Source: Oscillospiraceae bacterium (GTDB lineage Bacteria; Bacillota; Clostridia; Oscillospirales; Acutalibacteraceae). Taken from it: 64,000 bases of DNA. The stretch is taken from contig JAFLUM010000006.1 of NCBI GenBank assembly GCA_022508805.1, positions 58,654 through 122,653 of the forward strand, written 5' to 3'. Each line of letters begins with the position of its first letter. Positions within the stretch are counted from its first letter, which is position 1. Positions 16,625 through 24,636 of the stretch are shown one piece after another. The notes beneath the pieces were generated by a model. That model had not been told where the DNA came from, did no database searches, and saw only the letters and a list, made by a program, of their open reading frames with translations. The position numbers and the translations under genes are program-made.

Positions 16625-17305
16625 TTATAGCAATGACAAAACACATCTCAATTCATCAAAGCAATAATCTGCATATTCAGAAAAACCTTTGTGTACGAGA
16701 ACTGTTTTCATGCCATTTCGCTTTCCACCGAGAATATCTGCATTTATACTATCACCAATCATGTAGAATTCTGCGTTTGGATACTTTGCTTTTACTAAAT
16801 CAAAAAATTCTCTATGTGGCTTATTATACCCGACAACTGCTGATAGGATCACCTCGTCAAAGTATGGTGACAAACCAAACTGCTTAAGAATGTCTCCCAA
16901 GTCGGGATAATTATTTGACATAAGAACATTAATCGCCCCTTGCCCTTTTATAATCCGTAAGGTGTCTGCAGCATCATTATAAAGAGTATAACGTGATTTC
17001 TGTTTAATAATTGGACGAACCATTTTTGTAGCTGTTTGAGCAACTTCAGGAGCAATCCCACATTTTATGTAGCTTTCATAAAAATGCTTTTCCATAAACT
17101 CCCACCACTTATCCCCTTTGCAAAAAGTGTAATCAGCATCAGGAGTATGCCAAGGGAATCCGAACTGCATATAAGCCTTTATCTCATGAAAAAAACTATC
17201 CTCAATTTGAGGCATAACCGTTTTAAGCGCATCAAAAACACTTCCCGTCCATAAAGATTTTGAAGAAGCAATGGTTCCATCAAAATCCCAACAAAATACT
17301 TTCAT
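16625..17305 (-). CDS. HAD-superfamily hydrolase, lysS-array segment 2
   Basis: 226 residues. Motif I is FCWDFDGTIAS (nucleophile Asp in DxDGT), motif II VLMSNN, motif III the Lys in YNKPHREFF, motif IV FYMIGDSINAD. All four are intact, so a HAD subfamily IA phosphatase or phosphoglycolate-phosphatase-like enzyme is likely; the substrate is unknown. The cap region is unusually aromatic (FGFPWHTPDADYTFCKGDKWWEF). The DNA is visibly more AT-rich than lysS or greA, suggesting foreign origin. It is the only gene between lysS-end copies B and C. Start at 17305 has GAGGTG 4 bp upstream. Confidence 0.88.
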   Translation of the reverse strand: MKVFCWDFDGTIASSKSLWTGSVFDALKTVMPQIEDSFFHEIKAYMQFGFPWHTPDADYTFCKGDKWWEFMEKHFYESYIKCGIAPEVAQTATKMVRPIIKQKSRYTLYNDAADTLRIIKGQGAINVLMSNNYPDLGDILKQFGLSPYFDEVILSAVVGYNKPHREFFDLVKAKYPNAEFYMIGDSINADILGGKRNGMKTVLVHKGFSEYADYCFDELRCVLSLL

Positions 17306-17360
17306 ATTGCACCTCATAAATCCCAGTTTACCGTTGCTCTATTCTACCACGCCCGTGCAT

Positions 17361-17391
17361 AAAAAGCAACGCCCGCCACATGGCGGGCGTT
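17361..17391 (-). terminator. Terminator directly after lysS-end copy B
   Basis: ACGCCCGCC and GGCGGGCGT arms with loop ATGT/ACAT, then GCTTTTTATG on the minus strand. It follows the displaced lysS stop codon by less than 10 bp, as a native gene end would, suggesting the whole lysS 3' end plus terminator was carried here. Confidence 0.85.
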
Positions 17392-17399
17392 TTGGTTAT

Positions 17400-17420
17400 T
17401 CAATCGGCTTCATCGTCGGG
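17400..17420 (-). repeat. lysS 3'-end core repeat, copy B
   Basis: Minus strand CCGACGATGAAGCCGATTGA, then ATAA. In the lysS frame this reads [16 protein letters not shown], matching the native LysRS end ([12 protein letters not shown]) beyond the shared DNA core. Preceded by an in-frame stop, so not itself a gene. Confidence 0.82.
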
Positions 17421-17481
17421 GAACAAAGTAATGCCGATTTCCCCTTATATATCAATGTTTTTCGCATTTTCGAAAACGGCA

Positions 17482-17501
17482 TTTATACGAAATTATACGA
17501 A
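17482..17501 (-). repeat. Arm-like direct repeat beside core B
   Basis: Same 20-bp block as at 16522-16541, containing TATACGAAATTATACGAA. It lies between the stop of the 17508 gene and core B, 82 bp from the core. Confidence 0.62.
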
Positions 17502-17507
17502 CTTCTT

Positions 17508-18089
17508 TTACCACCGAACTTCTATCCTTAGAACCTGTCCAATTCCATCATCGATTTTTTTGTTGATATACTTTTTCCCAAAAAGTCCGTTTCTGCTTTC
17601 CTCAATCCTACAGTAAAAATGCATTGGCACAGCTTCAACGCGATAGTCCGAAAATCCCATTTTCCGTATCGCCGACTCAACAGCAACACAAATAGCGCTC
17701 ACTTCTTCAGCATTAAGCTTTATCCGTGCTCTATGCCTCTCTAATGTCTCGCTTGTAACTATCTTATGCGCATACCGTGTTGTAATGGTATAATTATAAT
17801 CTTCTAAACGATCAATTTGCAAAATATTCACACTTTGGAATTTAGAATCATTGTGCTCACCCCATTTAGTGGTCAAATAATAAACAGGATCCGCATCATA
17901 ACTACACCCTTTAACTAAATATCCTGATATCGCATGGAGACCTTTCCTAGAAGCTGTAGCAGCTGAATACTTAATTGCCTTTTCTGCAAAATCTGCCGCA
18001 TAATATGCAGACCGCTTTATTCCATCTTCTATTTTTTTCTGTTTTTCTTCTTCTGGGCTATAATTTCTCAATGAATCTGCAAAGCTCAT
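17508..18089 (-). CDS. Hypothetical protein, lysS-array segment 1
   Basis: 193 residues, no signal peptide, no recognised domain. The first third (SPEEEKQKKIEDGIKRSAYYAADFAEKAIKYS) looks helical; the rest looks mixed alpha/beta with VEAVPMHFYCRIEESRNGLFGKKYINKKI near the end. It is the first gene after lysS and the only one between the native lysS end (copy A) and copy B. Base composition is more AT-rich than lysS. GAGAGGA lies 7 bp before the ATG. The stop codon is 7 bp from the arm-like repeat, a very compact packing. Function unknown. Confidence 0.78.
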   Translation of the reverse strand: MSFADSLRNYSPEEEKQKKIEDGIKRSAYYAADFAEKAIKYSAATASRKGLHAISGYLVKGCSYDADPVYYLTTKWGEHNDSKFQSVNILQIDRLEDYNYTITTRYAHKIVTSETLERHRARIKLNAEEVSAICVAVESAIRKMGFSDYRVEAVPMHFYCRIEESRNGLFGKKYINKKIDDGIGQVLRIEVRW

Positions 18090-18146
18090 AAATTCTTCCT
18101 CTCACTTTCGAGTAACTACTGTGTTATCACACACAATTTTAGAAGC

Positions 18147-18185
18147 CACGTCCCACGAAATCATAAGATAATTTTGTGGGACGTG
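18147..18185 (-). terminator. Hairpin downstream of lysS
   Basis: Perfect 10-bp arms CACGTCCCAC and GTGGGACGTG about 6 bp past the lysS stop. The following sequence (GCTTCTAAAATTG) is not a good T-run, so termination may be inefficient and allow read-through into the downstream gene. Confidence 0.6.
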
Positions 18186-18190
18186 ATTAC

Positions 18191-19678
18191 CTATTCAATC
18201 GGCTTCATTGTGGGGAAGAAGAGGACGTCGCGGATGGCAGGGGAATCGGTGAGTAGCATTACCATACGGTCAATACCGAAGCCGATGCCTCCCGTGGGGG
18301 GCATACCGAGTTCGAGGGCATAGAGGAAATCCTCGTCTGTCTTATTTGCCTCTTCGTCACCCTGAGCCAAAAGTTCCTCCTGTGCGGCAAAGCGTTCACG
18401 CTGGTCGATGGGGTCGTTAAGCTCTGAATAAGCGTTTGCCATTTCCCAACCGTTCATAAAGAACTCAAAGCGCTCAACATAGTCGGGATTGCCCGGCTTT
18501 TTCTTTGTAAGCGGTGAAATCTCTATTGGGTGATCCATAACGAATGTGGGCTGAACAAGATGCTCTTCAACGTATTCTTCAAAGAAGAGATTGAGAATGT
18601 CACCCTTTTTATGGCGATCCTCATACTCGATGTGATGCTCTTTTGCGACTGCTCTCGCCTCTTCAAGGGTTTTTATCCCGTTAAAATCGACGCCTGAATA
18701 CTTTTTAACAGCGTCTACCATAGTTATGCGTTCAAAGGGCTTGCCGAGATCCATCTCAATGCCGTTATAGGTGATTTTTGTTGTGCCGAGAACCTCCTCT
18801 GCCACATAGCGGTAAAGATTTTCGGTCAGATCCATCATTCCGTGATAATCGGTATACGCTTGATAAAGCTCCATAAGGGTGAATTCGGGGTTATGGCGAG
18901 TGTCAAGTCCCTCATTTCTGAAAACTCTGCCGATCTCATAAACTCTTTCCATTCCGCCGACTATAAGGCGCTTGAGGTAAAGCTCAAGGGAAATACGGAG
19001 CTTTATATCAAGATCAAGGGCATTAAAATGGGTTTCAAAGGGTCTTGCGGCGGCTCCGCCTGCGTTGGAGACGAGCATGGGGGTTTCGACCTCCATAAAT
19101 CCCTGTCCGTCAAGATATTTTCTGATGGCGCTTATGATTTTTGAGCGGTTTATAAACGTTCTCTTGACGTCCTGATTCATTATGAGATCCACATAGCGCT
19201 GACGGTAACGCATATCCGTATTTGTTATGCCGTGGAATTTTTCGGGAAGAATCTGCAGGCTCTTTGAGAGGAGCGTAAGCTCGGATGCGTGAATTGAAAT
19301 CTCGCCTGTCTTGGTCTTAAACACCTCACCCTTGATACCGATAATATCGCCGATATCGAGCTTTTTAAATGCCTTGTAGGGCTCTTCACCGATGTTGTCA
19401 CGGGCTACATAGGACTGTATATTGCCCTTTAAATCCTGAATATTGCAAAAAGATGCCTTGCCCATTATGCGCTTGGACATCATTCTGCCTGCTACGCTGA
19501 CGGTTTGTCCCTCCAACTCTTCAAAATTCTCTTTGATCTCTGCGCTGTGATGTGTTTGGTCGAATTTTGTTATTACAAAGGGATCATTCCCCTCAGCTTG
19601 CAAGTTGGCAAGCTTTTCACGGCGAATCTTTAAAAGTTCGCCTATATCCTGTTGATTTTGTACATTTTGATCTGCCAT
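18191..19678 (-). CDS. lysS: Lysyl-tRNA synthetase, class II
   Basis: 495 residues, full length. An N-terminal OB-fold for the tRNA anticodon ([23 protein letters not shown]) is followed by the class II catalytic core. Motif 2 is in [15 protein letters not shown] and motif 3 in [14 protein letters not shown]. It charges tRNA-Lys in the cytoplasm. It follows greA by 54 bp and both are probably read from the promoter at 20240-20268. The protein ends in the conserved FFPTMKPIE; the DNA encoding that end (copy A of the core, 18195-18215) is repeated three more times downstream. Confidence 0.98.
   Translation of the reverse strand: MADQNVQNQQDIGELLKIRREKLANLQAEGNDPFVITKFDQTHHSAEIKENFEELEGQTVSVAGRMMSKRIMGKASFCNIQDLKGNIQSYVARDNIGEEPYKAFKKLDIGDIIGIKGEVFKTKTGEISIHASELTLLSKSLQILPEKFHGITNTDMRYRQRYVDLIMNQDVKRTFINRSKIISAIRKYLDGQGFMEVETPMLVSNAGGAAARPFETHFNALDLDIKLRISLELYLKRLIVGGMERVYEIGRVFRNEGLDTRHNPEFTLMELYQAYTDYHGMMDLTENLYRYVAEEVLGTTKITYNGIEMDLGKPFERITMVDAVKKYSGVDFNGIKTLEEARAVAKEHHIEYEDRHKKGDILNLFFEEYVEEHLVQPTFVMDHPIEISPLTKKKPGNPDYVERFEFFMNGWEMANAYSELNDPIDQRERFAAQEELLAQGDEEANKTDEDFLYALELGMPPTGGIGFGIDRMVMLLTDSPAIRDVLFFPTMKPIE
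18195..18215 (-). repeat. lysS 3'-end core repeat, copy A (native)
   Basis: The 3' end of the intact lysS gene: minus strand CCCACAATGAAGCCGATTGA, coding PTMKPIE. Reference copy for B, C and D. The likely integration target, since an element inserting here can restore the coding end. Confidence 0.8.
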
Positions 19679-19732
19679 ATTTTTACCTCAATGCTTTTTA
19701 AAAATATAGGGCAGAATGCTCTGCCCCGATAA

Positions 19733-20203
19733 TCACTTCAAAATTTCCGTTATTTTAAACTGAAGCGTTCCGACAGGTGCTTCGACCGTGATTTTATCCC
19801 CTACCTTGTGTCCGATAAGAGCCTTACCGACGGGACACTCATCAGAGATCTTGCCGACAGAAGGATCTGCCTGAGCAAAGCCAACAATAGTATAAGTGTA
19901 TGATTTTCTTTTTTTATCAACAATTTTTACCGTTGAGCCGATATGGACATTTTCGGTTCCAAGTGCCTCAACATCAAGGATTTTTGCCGTTTTGATGATA
20001 TGCTCGATCTCACTGATGCGTGCCTCAAGCTTTGCCTGATCACTCATTGCCTCGTCATATTCGGCGTTTTCAGAAAGGTCGCCGAAGCTGCGAGCTACCT
20101 TAATTTTTTCGGCAGCCTCTTTTCGACCTACGGTTTTTAGCTGTTCAAGCTCTAATTCAAGTTCTTTAAGTCCCTCTACTGTAAGCAACGTTTCCTGTGC
20201 CAT
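19733..20203 (-). CDS. greA: Transcription elongation factor GreA
   Basis: 156 residues, the usual length. The N-terminal coiled coil (LELEQLKTVGRKEAAEKIKVARSFGDLSENAEYDEA) carries the conserved acidic DLSENAEYD tip that reaches into the RNA polymerase secondary channel and stimulates cleavage of backtracked transcripts. The C-terminal FKBP-like domain has CPVGKALIGHKVGDKI. Followed by lysS, a common arrangement in Firmicutes. AAAGGAG precedes the ATG. Confidence 0.97.
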   Translation of the reverse strand: MAQETLLTVEGLKELELELEQLKTVGRKEAAEKIKVARSFGDLSENAEYDEAMSDQAKLEARISEIEHIIKTAKILDVEALGTENVHIGSTVKIVDKKRKSYTYTIVGFAQADPSVGKISDECPVGKALIGHKVGDKITVEAPVGTLQFKITEILK

Positions 20204-20239
20204 TTATTTCAGACTCCTTTATAATCATATACAGACTAC

Positions 20240-20268
20240 ATTATATTAGAATTACCTTTTTTTGTCAA
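20240..20268 (-). promoter_or_regulatory. Consensus sigma-A promoter of greA-lysS
   Basis: TTGACA (20263-20268), 17-bp spacer, TATAAT (20240-20245) on the minus strand, a perfect match. The -35 box overlaps the stop codon of the gene at 20265-21032. Confidence 0.88.
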
Positions 20269-21032
20269 GCAAATTGAACAGTATCTGCACGCTTTTTTTC
20301 GCCGTTTGCATCTACTGTGTCAAATGAGGTCTCACTGATTCTGAAAACCCCGCAAAGCTCATAAAGAGCCGAGTAAAAATCATATTTGTTAAGCTCCTCG
20401 GGCAAAAGCTCAGCATAAATATCGGGGACGGAAAAATCCTCTCCGTTGCTTATATTTATAAACCTCTTTTCCGTTTTTACTGTCATAATATCACGGTCGG
20501 CGTCGATTTTTATTTCTGCATAGCAAGGTGATGACTGAACTGACGGGCACAAGCCGTATCGCTCCATAATTTCGGTGCACGTGTTCTTATATATTTCTTT
20601 TTCGTCGGTTATAACCGTCAGTTTCAGCGCATATTCAGCAAGGCTTAACGCAAAATCTGCGTACGCTCCTTTTTTATCTATAAGGCAAATTGATTTTAGG
20701 TTTTTATGCGATATATTATTATCTAAAATACGCAAAAAAGTATTTTTCATCATTTTGCCGTACAGAACACGGCTTTTGAACATTCCCACATCACTGCGTT
20801 CGGGGAATTCTACCGAATTTGTTATCAAAAGTCTTTTGGCACATTTGCCCGCTGTCCCGACAATGCGGTCCCAATCAACTCCCCTTTTGCCGACGGTCAC
20901 ATTAAGAATGTAATAAGGTGCTCCCTTAAATACGGGAACGGTTTCAAGCGAATATGTATCCCCTATCCATCTGCCGAAAAGCCGTTCAAAAAGTGTATTA
21001 TCTCTTTTATTTATATTCAGTATGCAAAACAT
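20265..21032 (-). CDS. Hypothetical protein, 255 residues
   Basis: Soluble, no signal peptide, and not recognised. It begins MFCILNINKRDNTLFERLFGRWIGD. The middle (ICLIDKKGAYADFALSLAEYALKLTVITD) looks like a Rossmann-type beta-alpha-beta segment, but there is no clear glycine loop or catalytic motif. Lies between greA and the FtsEX operon. Its ribosome-binding site (GGAGGG, 7 bp before the ATG) is inside the 3' arm of a hairpin whose T-run directly precedes the start codon, so its expression is probably restricted or conditional. Confidence 0.75.
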   Translation of the reverse strand: MFCILNINKRDNTLFERLFGRWIGDTYSLETVPVFKGAPYYILNVTVGKRGVDWDRIVGTAGKCAKRLLITNSVEFPERSDVGMFKSRVLYGKMMKNTFLRILDNNISHKNLKSICLIDKKGAYADFALSLAEYALKLTVITDEKEIYKNTCTEIMERYGLCPSVQSSPCYAEIKIDADRDIMTVKTEKRFINISNGEDFSVPDIYAELLPEELNKYDFYSALYELCGVFRISETSFDTVDANGEKKRADTVQFA

Positions 21033-21038
21033 AAAAAA

Positions 21039-21064
21039 TCCCTCCGCACAAATTTATGCGGAGG
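21039..21064 (-). terminator. Hairpin overlapping the next gene's ribosome-binding site
   Basis: CCTCCGCA and TGCGGAGG arms with an 8-nt loop, then GATTTTTT running into the ATG at 21032. It fits a terminator for the ftsEX operon ending at 21124. The 3' arm is also an excellent Shine-Dalgarno for the next gene, so the same stem would hide it. Confidence 0.75.
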
Positions 21065-21123
21065 AAATGTTATTTATAAGTAAGTGATGATTATATTGGC
21101 AAGAGCGCCGCAGCCACATTTAA

Positions 21124-22326
21124 TCAGCGGTTACTGAGTAATTCAAAAGCTTTTTGATATTGAGGGTCATCGTCAAAAGTGAGCATCGGAAGCCGTCCGT
21201 TCTGCTCTGCCGTAAGCTCTACGGTGTAGTCGGGTTTAAGTCCCGTGCCGTTGAAGCTTTCGCTTCTGTATGGCAATATTCTTGCCACCGTCAGCACCAA
21301 GGCGCTTCCGTCGCTTAATTCAAACACATTCTGCATTGTGCCGTTGCCGGCGGTCTGGACGCCCACAAGCTGTGCCATACCGAAATCCCGAAGGTCACAG
21401 GCGAAAAGCTCCGCCGCACCGGAAGTACCTGTATTCACAAGCACCGTCATAGCATAGTTCACGCTGTCGGAATCGGAGGTGAAGGTCTGGGTCGCTTGTC
21501 CGTCTCTGTCCACGGCAGTTGCGATGGCTCCCGTGCCCTCTGTTCCTACAGGAACAAGAATATCAAGACATTCAGCGGCATAGCGGACTATTCCGTCGGC
21601 GTTATTGCGTACGTCAAAAATAATCGAGGTGACTGAATTTGAGTTCATATATTTAAGAGCGTTTTTGAGTTGTTCGGCAGTGGTACTGTAAAAAGATGTA
21701 AGCTTTATATACCCTACCGAACCGTTTGCGCTGTAATAGACAGACTGAGCGTCATACCCGCGCGCAACGGAAACGGTTTTGCTTTCTCCGCCGTGCTCAA
21801 AGGTGACCTGAACCTCGGTAAGTCTTTCGCCGTCAAGCTTTGCGATAAGCTCGTTGTAATTCCCTGCCGTGACCGCCACGGAATCCACCGCCGTTATAAC
21901 GTCGCCTTTAGATATTCCCTGAAGCTGAGCAGGAGAACCCTCGGAAACCTCGGACACATAAATATTGTTATTCACGCTGTCGTACACGGCAATAACGCCT
22001 ATTCCGCCCTTATTTCCCTTGACCTCGTCAAGGTAGTCGGAATACTCTTCGGCGGTCATATAATAGCTGTAACGGTCGCCGATGCCCGCGGCGTAGCCGT
22101 CAGACATCATTGTACCCAGCAGATTTTCGTTAATGTCGCCGAAATAATTCTCACGGACAATGTCATCTATCTCAGCTATAGATGAATAAAGGTTTGAACG
22201 TGCGGAAACGTCCTTTATTATGCCGTTGTAAATTTTCATTGACACGGACATGGTTATGGTAACCGACAAAGCCGCCGCAATAAACACCAGCGACAGTGCC
22301 AATCCCAGTGAAATCTTTTTATTCAA
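21124..22326 (-). CDS. S41-family (CtpA-like) PDZ protein, catalytically degenerate
   Basis: 400 residues. N-terminal membrane anchor (about 7-30), PDZ domain (about 105-190, GGIGVIAVYD to GDVITAVDSV), then the S41 peptidase fold. C-terminal processing peptidases have a Ser-Lys dyad 25 residues apart, in SAS-A-SE and TFGKG. Here the aligned stretches read NTGTSGAAELF and TAGNGTMQ, giving Gly303 and Asn328 at the Ser and Lys positions. The substrate-loop motif NNPGG is also altered (NNADG). It is therefore probably a pseudo-peptidase with a scaffolding or regulatory role. Last gene of ftsE-ftsX-envC-like, so linked to septal peptidoglycan hydrolysis. Confidence 0.85.
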   Translation of the reverse strand: MNKKISLGLALSLVFIAAALSVTITMSVSMKIYNGIIKDVSARSNLYSSIAEIDDIVRENYFGDINENLLGTMMSDGYAAGIGDRYSYYMTAEEYSDYLDEVKGNKGGIGVIAVYDSVNNNIYVSEVSEGSPAQLQGISKGDVITAVDSVAVTAGNYNELIAKLDGERLTEVQVTFEHGGESKTVSVARGYDAQSVYYSANGSVGYIKLTSFYSTTAEQLKNALKYMNSNSVTSIIFDVRNNADGIVRYAAECLDILVPVGTEGTGAIATAVDRDGQATQTFTSDSDSVNYAMTVLVNTGTSGAAELFACDLRDFGMAQLVGVQTAGNGTMQNVFELSDGSALVLTVARILPYRSESFNGTGLKPDYTVELTAEQNGRLPMLTFDDDPQYQKAFELLSNR

Positions 22327-22373
22327 AGGAATTCACCCTTTTTACTTAGTGTTGAGAGAGTTGAACCCTATAT

Positions 22374-23735
22374 TCAGACGAGCGGCCACGGCAAATAATT
22401 CTCCGGATTGACTCGAGAACCGTTTATTCTCACTTCAAAATGGAGATGTGAGCCTGCGACTGGGTTTGCAGCAGTAGGTCTGGGAATACAGTTGCCGGTG
22501 TTGCCGACTTTGGCGATAACCTGTCCCTGTGTGACCTTTGCGCCTACGCTGACAAGTAGCGAATCGCAGTGCGCATAAAGGGTACTTACGCCGTTACCGT
22601 GGTCGACAATAAGATAGTTACCGTAGCCCGAAGCAGAATACGCTGTTTTAATGACCGTGCCTGATGCGGCTGCGTGAATGTCTGCCGTCTTACTTGTGCT
22701 GTAGGTTTTGCCGTTTATTACACGGTTTTTAACGCAAGTAAGGTCAACCGACGCCGTTCCGCGTGACGAATGGCTTGCAAAGTTGGCTGAATATATTACA
22801 TTGCCGTCCTGAAGAGGGCAGATCATACCTCTTGAGGAGACTCTGTAGCTGTGATTGCCACTGCTGCCGCTGATGGTGCCGCTGCCTGAGGAGCCGTTAT
22901 TGGAAACGAATTTATCGTTTTCACGGGCGAGTGCGGCTTTTTCCTGTTCGTCCTTTTCATTTTGTTTTTTGAGGAATGCGCTGTTCGCATCATACGAAGC
23001 GATAAGGTCGTTTGCTTTTCTGATTTTTGCCTCAACTTGAGCTACTTTTGCATCGAAGGAATTTTTGACTGACTGCTGCTCCTGCCTTGATACGTCGATC
23101 TCGGCACGCTGCTTGCCAAGTATCTGCTTACTCTCTTCAAGCTCGGCGCGGTCAGCGTCAAGTTTTTTGATCAGTTCGTTAATTGTCTTTATCTCTTCCT
23201 CAAGATCGCTTACGATCTGCGAATCGTGTTTTGACACCTGACGGACAAGCTCACTGCGGGTAAGAAAATCCTGAAAGTTGTCGGCATTAAGGAAAAGCTC
23301 CAGCTCTGAGATCTCGCCTGCCATATAAGCGGCTCTCATACGCTTTTTAAGCAGCTCATAAGTTTCATCGATTTTCTTATTCTGTTCCTCAATTTGAGAG
23401 TTTGCATCAGCGATCTCGTTCTCAAGAGAGGCTATTTTTGACTCACAAGCAGCAATTTCCCCGTCAAGTTCGTCAATTTTTGCATTCAGTTCGTCAAGCT
23501 GTCCGTTGATGATTGTGAGCTGTTCGTCATAATCTTTTATCTGCTCGCGGAGTTCTGCTATGTAATCCTCTTGCTTATCCTTCTGATTTTCAAGTTCTTT
23601 AAGCTGCTGTTCACGCTTTGCGATATCGGCGTCGATCTGCTCGACAGTCCTTGCGGCAAAGCCGGAAAGCGGCATAGCGGTCATCAATAAGATAAAGACT
23701 AAAAGAAATGACAGTATTTTAAGATTAATCTTCAT
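22374..23735 (-). CDS. EnvC-like coiled-coil LytM/M23 protein (FtsEX partner)
   Basis: 453 residues. Signal peptide (about 1-27), a long coiled coil (about 30-270), a Gly/Ser linker, then a LytM domain from about 310. FtsX binds this kind of protein through the coiled coil and FtsE ATP hydrolysis drives it to hydrolyse, or activate amidases on, septal wall. The second metal motif is intact (SHLHFEVR), and so is the VDHGNGVSTLYAHCDSL loop. The first ligand pair (normally HxxxD in HSGVDI) is not clear: candidate alignments give TASVD or SKTAD, with no His at the expected place. It may thus be an activator like E. coli EnvC. Overlaps ftsX by 11 bp. Confidence 0.87.
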   Translation of the reverse strand: MKINLKILSFLLVFILLMTAMPLSGFAARTVEQIDADIAKREQQLKELENQKDKQEDYIAELREQIKDYDEQLTIINGQLDELNAKIDELDGEIAACESKIASLENEIADANSQIEEQNKKIDETYELLKKRMRAAYMAGEISELELFLNADNFQDFLTRSELVRQVSKHDSQIVSDLEEEIKTINELIKKLDADRAELEESKQILGKQRAEIDVSRQEQQSVKNSFDAKVAQVEAKIRKANDLIASYDANSAFLKKQNEKDEQEKAALARENDKFVSNNGSSGSGTISGSSGNHSYRVSSRGMICPLQDGNVIYSANFASHSSRGTASVDLTCVKNRVINGKTYSTSKTADIHAAASGTVIKTAYSASGYGNYLIVDHGNGVSTLYAHCDSLLVSVGAKVTQGQVIAKVGNTGNCIPRPTAANPVAGSHLHFEVRINGSRVNPENYLPWPLV

Positions 23736-24636
23736 TTACAACACTTCCCTGCTCTTTAAGATATTTGCCAATTGAAATAAGGCTTCCGAAAGATCCTGTA
23801 AACACGCCGATGCCTAAGAATATAAGCATAATATACCCTGCATATCCAAGGAATGATACCGGTGTAAATATTGCCAAAAGATCGCCGAAGACGTATACCA
23901 TGCCCCGGTAAAGACCGGCAAGCACTGCAAATGACACAAGGCTTGATATCACACCCAAAACGACACCTTCAATCATAAAGGGCCAGCGAATGAACCAGTT
24001 TGTCGCTCCGACGGCTTTCATAATGCTGATCTCCAGCCTTCTTGAGAACATGGTGATGCGTATGGTATTTGAAATGATAAACAGCGAGACAAGGAAAAGA
24101 AGTCCCACTATACCCGCGGCGGCAATTGTCACCGCGTAACGGATATCAATAAGCTTATCGGCAATATCACTGTTTTCACGCACCGTATCAACATAGTTAA
24201 GACTGTTCAGCTTATCAACAGTGGTACTGAATTCGCTCAGGTCCTCTACCACCACCCTGTAAGCATCGGGCAGCGGATTTTCGTCAAGTCCCTCGGCAAT
24301 GGCGGCAGTATCCTCTCCCCATTTTTCAAGTTGTTCTTGGAATGCGTCCTCTTTGGGCACAAAGGTGCACTCGGCAATATTATCAAGCGCCTTTATTGTG
24401 TCACCGAGCTGTGCTGTCTGTTCCTCGGTTGCGGAGGAGTCAACGTATACCATAATAACATTTTGACGCTCTACCGTACTGAGAAGAGCGTTGATATTGA
24501 AATAGAGCATCGAACCGAGTCCGATGATAACAAGGCACGCCATAAGCACCGTTACGGACGCCAATGACATAAGCCTATTGACCCAAACGTTGCGAAAGCC
24601 CTCTTTAGTCAGGTACTGCAGACTTGAACCCTTCAC
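23725..24636 (-). CDS. ftsX: Cell division protein FtsX
   Basis: 303 residues with four transmembrane segments: one after the N-terminus (LMSLASVTVLMACLVIIG), then an extracellular loop of about 120 residues, then three near the C-terminus. RLEISIMKAVGATNWFIRWPF is the conserved FtsX/MacB coupling motif. FtsX carries the ATP-driven signal of FtsE across the membrane to an extracellular coiled-coil hydrolase, here the next gene. The start overlaps the ftsE stop by 4 bp. Confidence 0.96.
   Translation of the reverse strand: MKGSSLQYLTKEGFRNVWVNRLMSLASVTVLMACLVIIGLGSMLYFNINALLSTVERQNVIMVYVDSSATEEQTAQLGDTIKALDNIAECTFVPKEDAFQEQLEKWGEDTAAIAEGLDENPLPDAYRVVVEDLSEFSTTVDKLNSLNYVDTVRENSDIADKLIDIRYAVTIAAAGIVGLLFLVSLFIISNTIRITMFSRRLEISIMKAVGATNWFIRWPFMIEGVVLGVISSLVSFAVLAGLYRGMVYVFGDLLAIFTPVSFLGYAGYIMLIFLGIGVFTGSFGSLISIGKYLKEQGSVVNED

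Noticed and set aside
18120..18190. T-box or riboswitch for lysS
   Set aside because: The region is downstream of lysS, and no T-box core (AGGGTGGNACCGCG) was seen upstream of greA or lysS. The hairpins are terminator-like.
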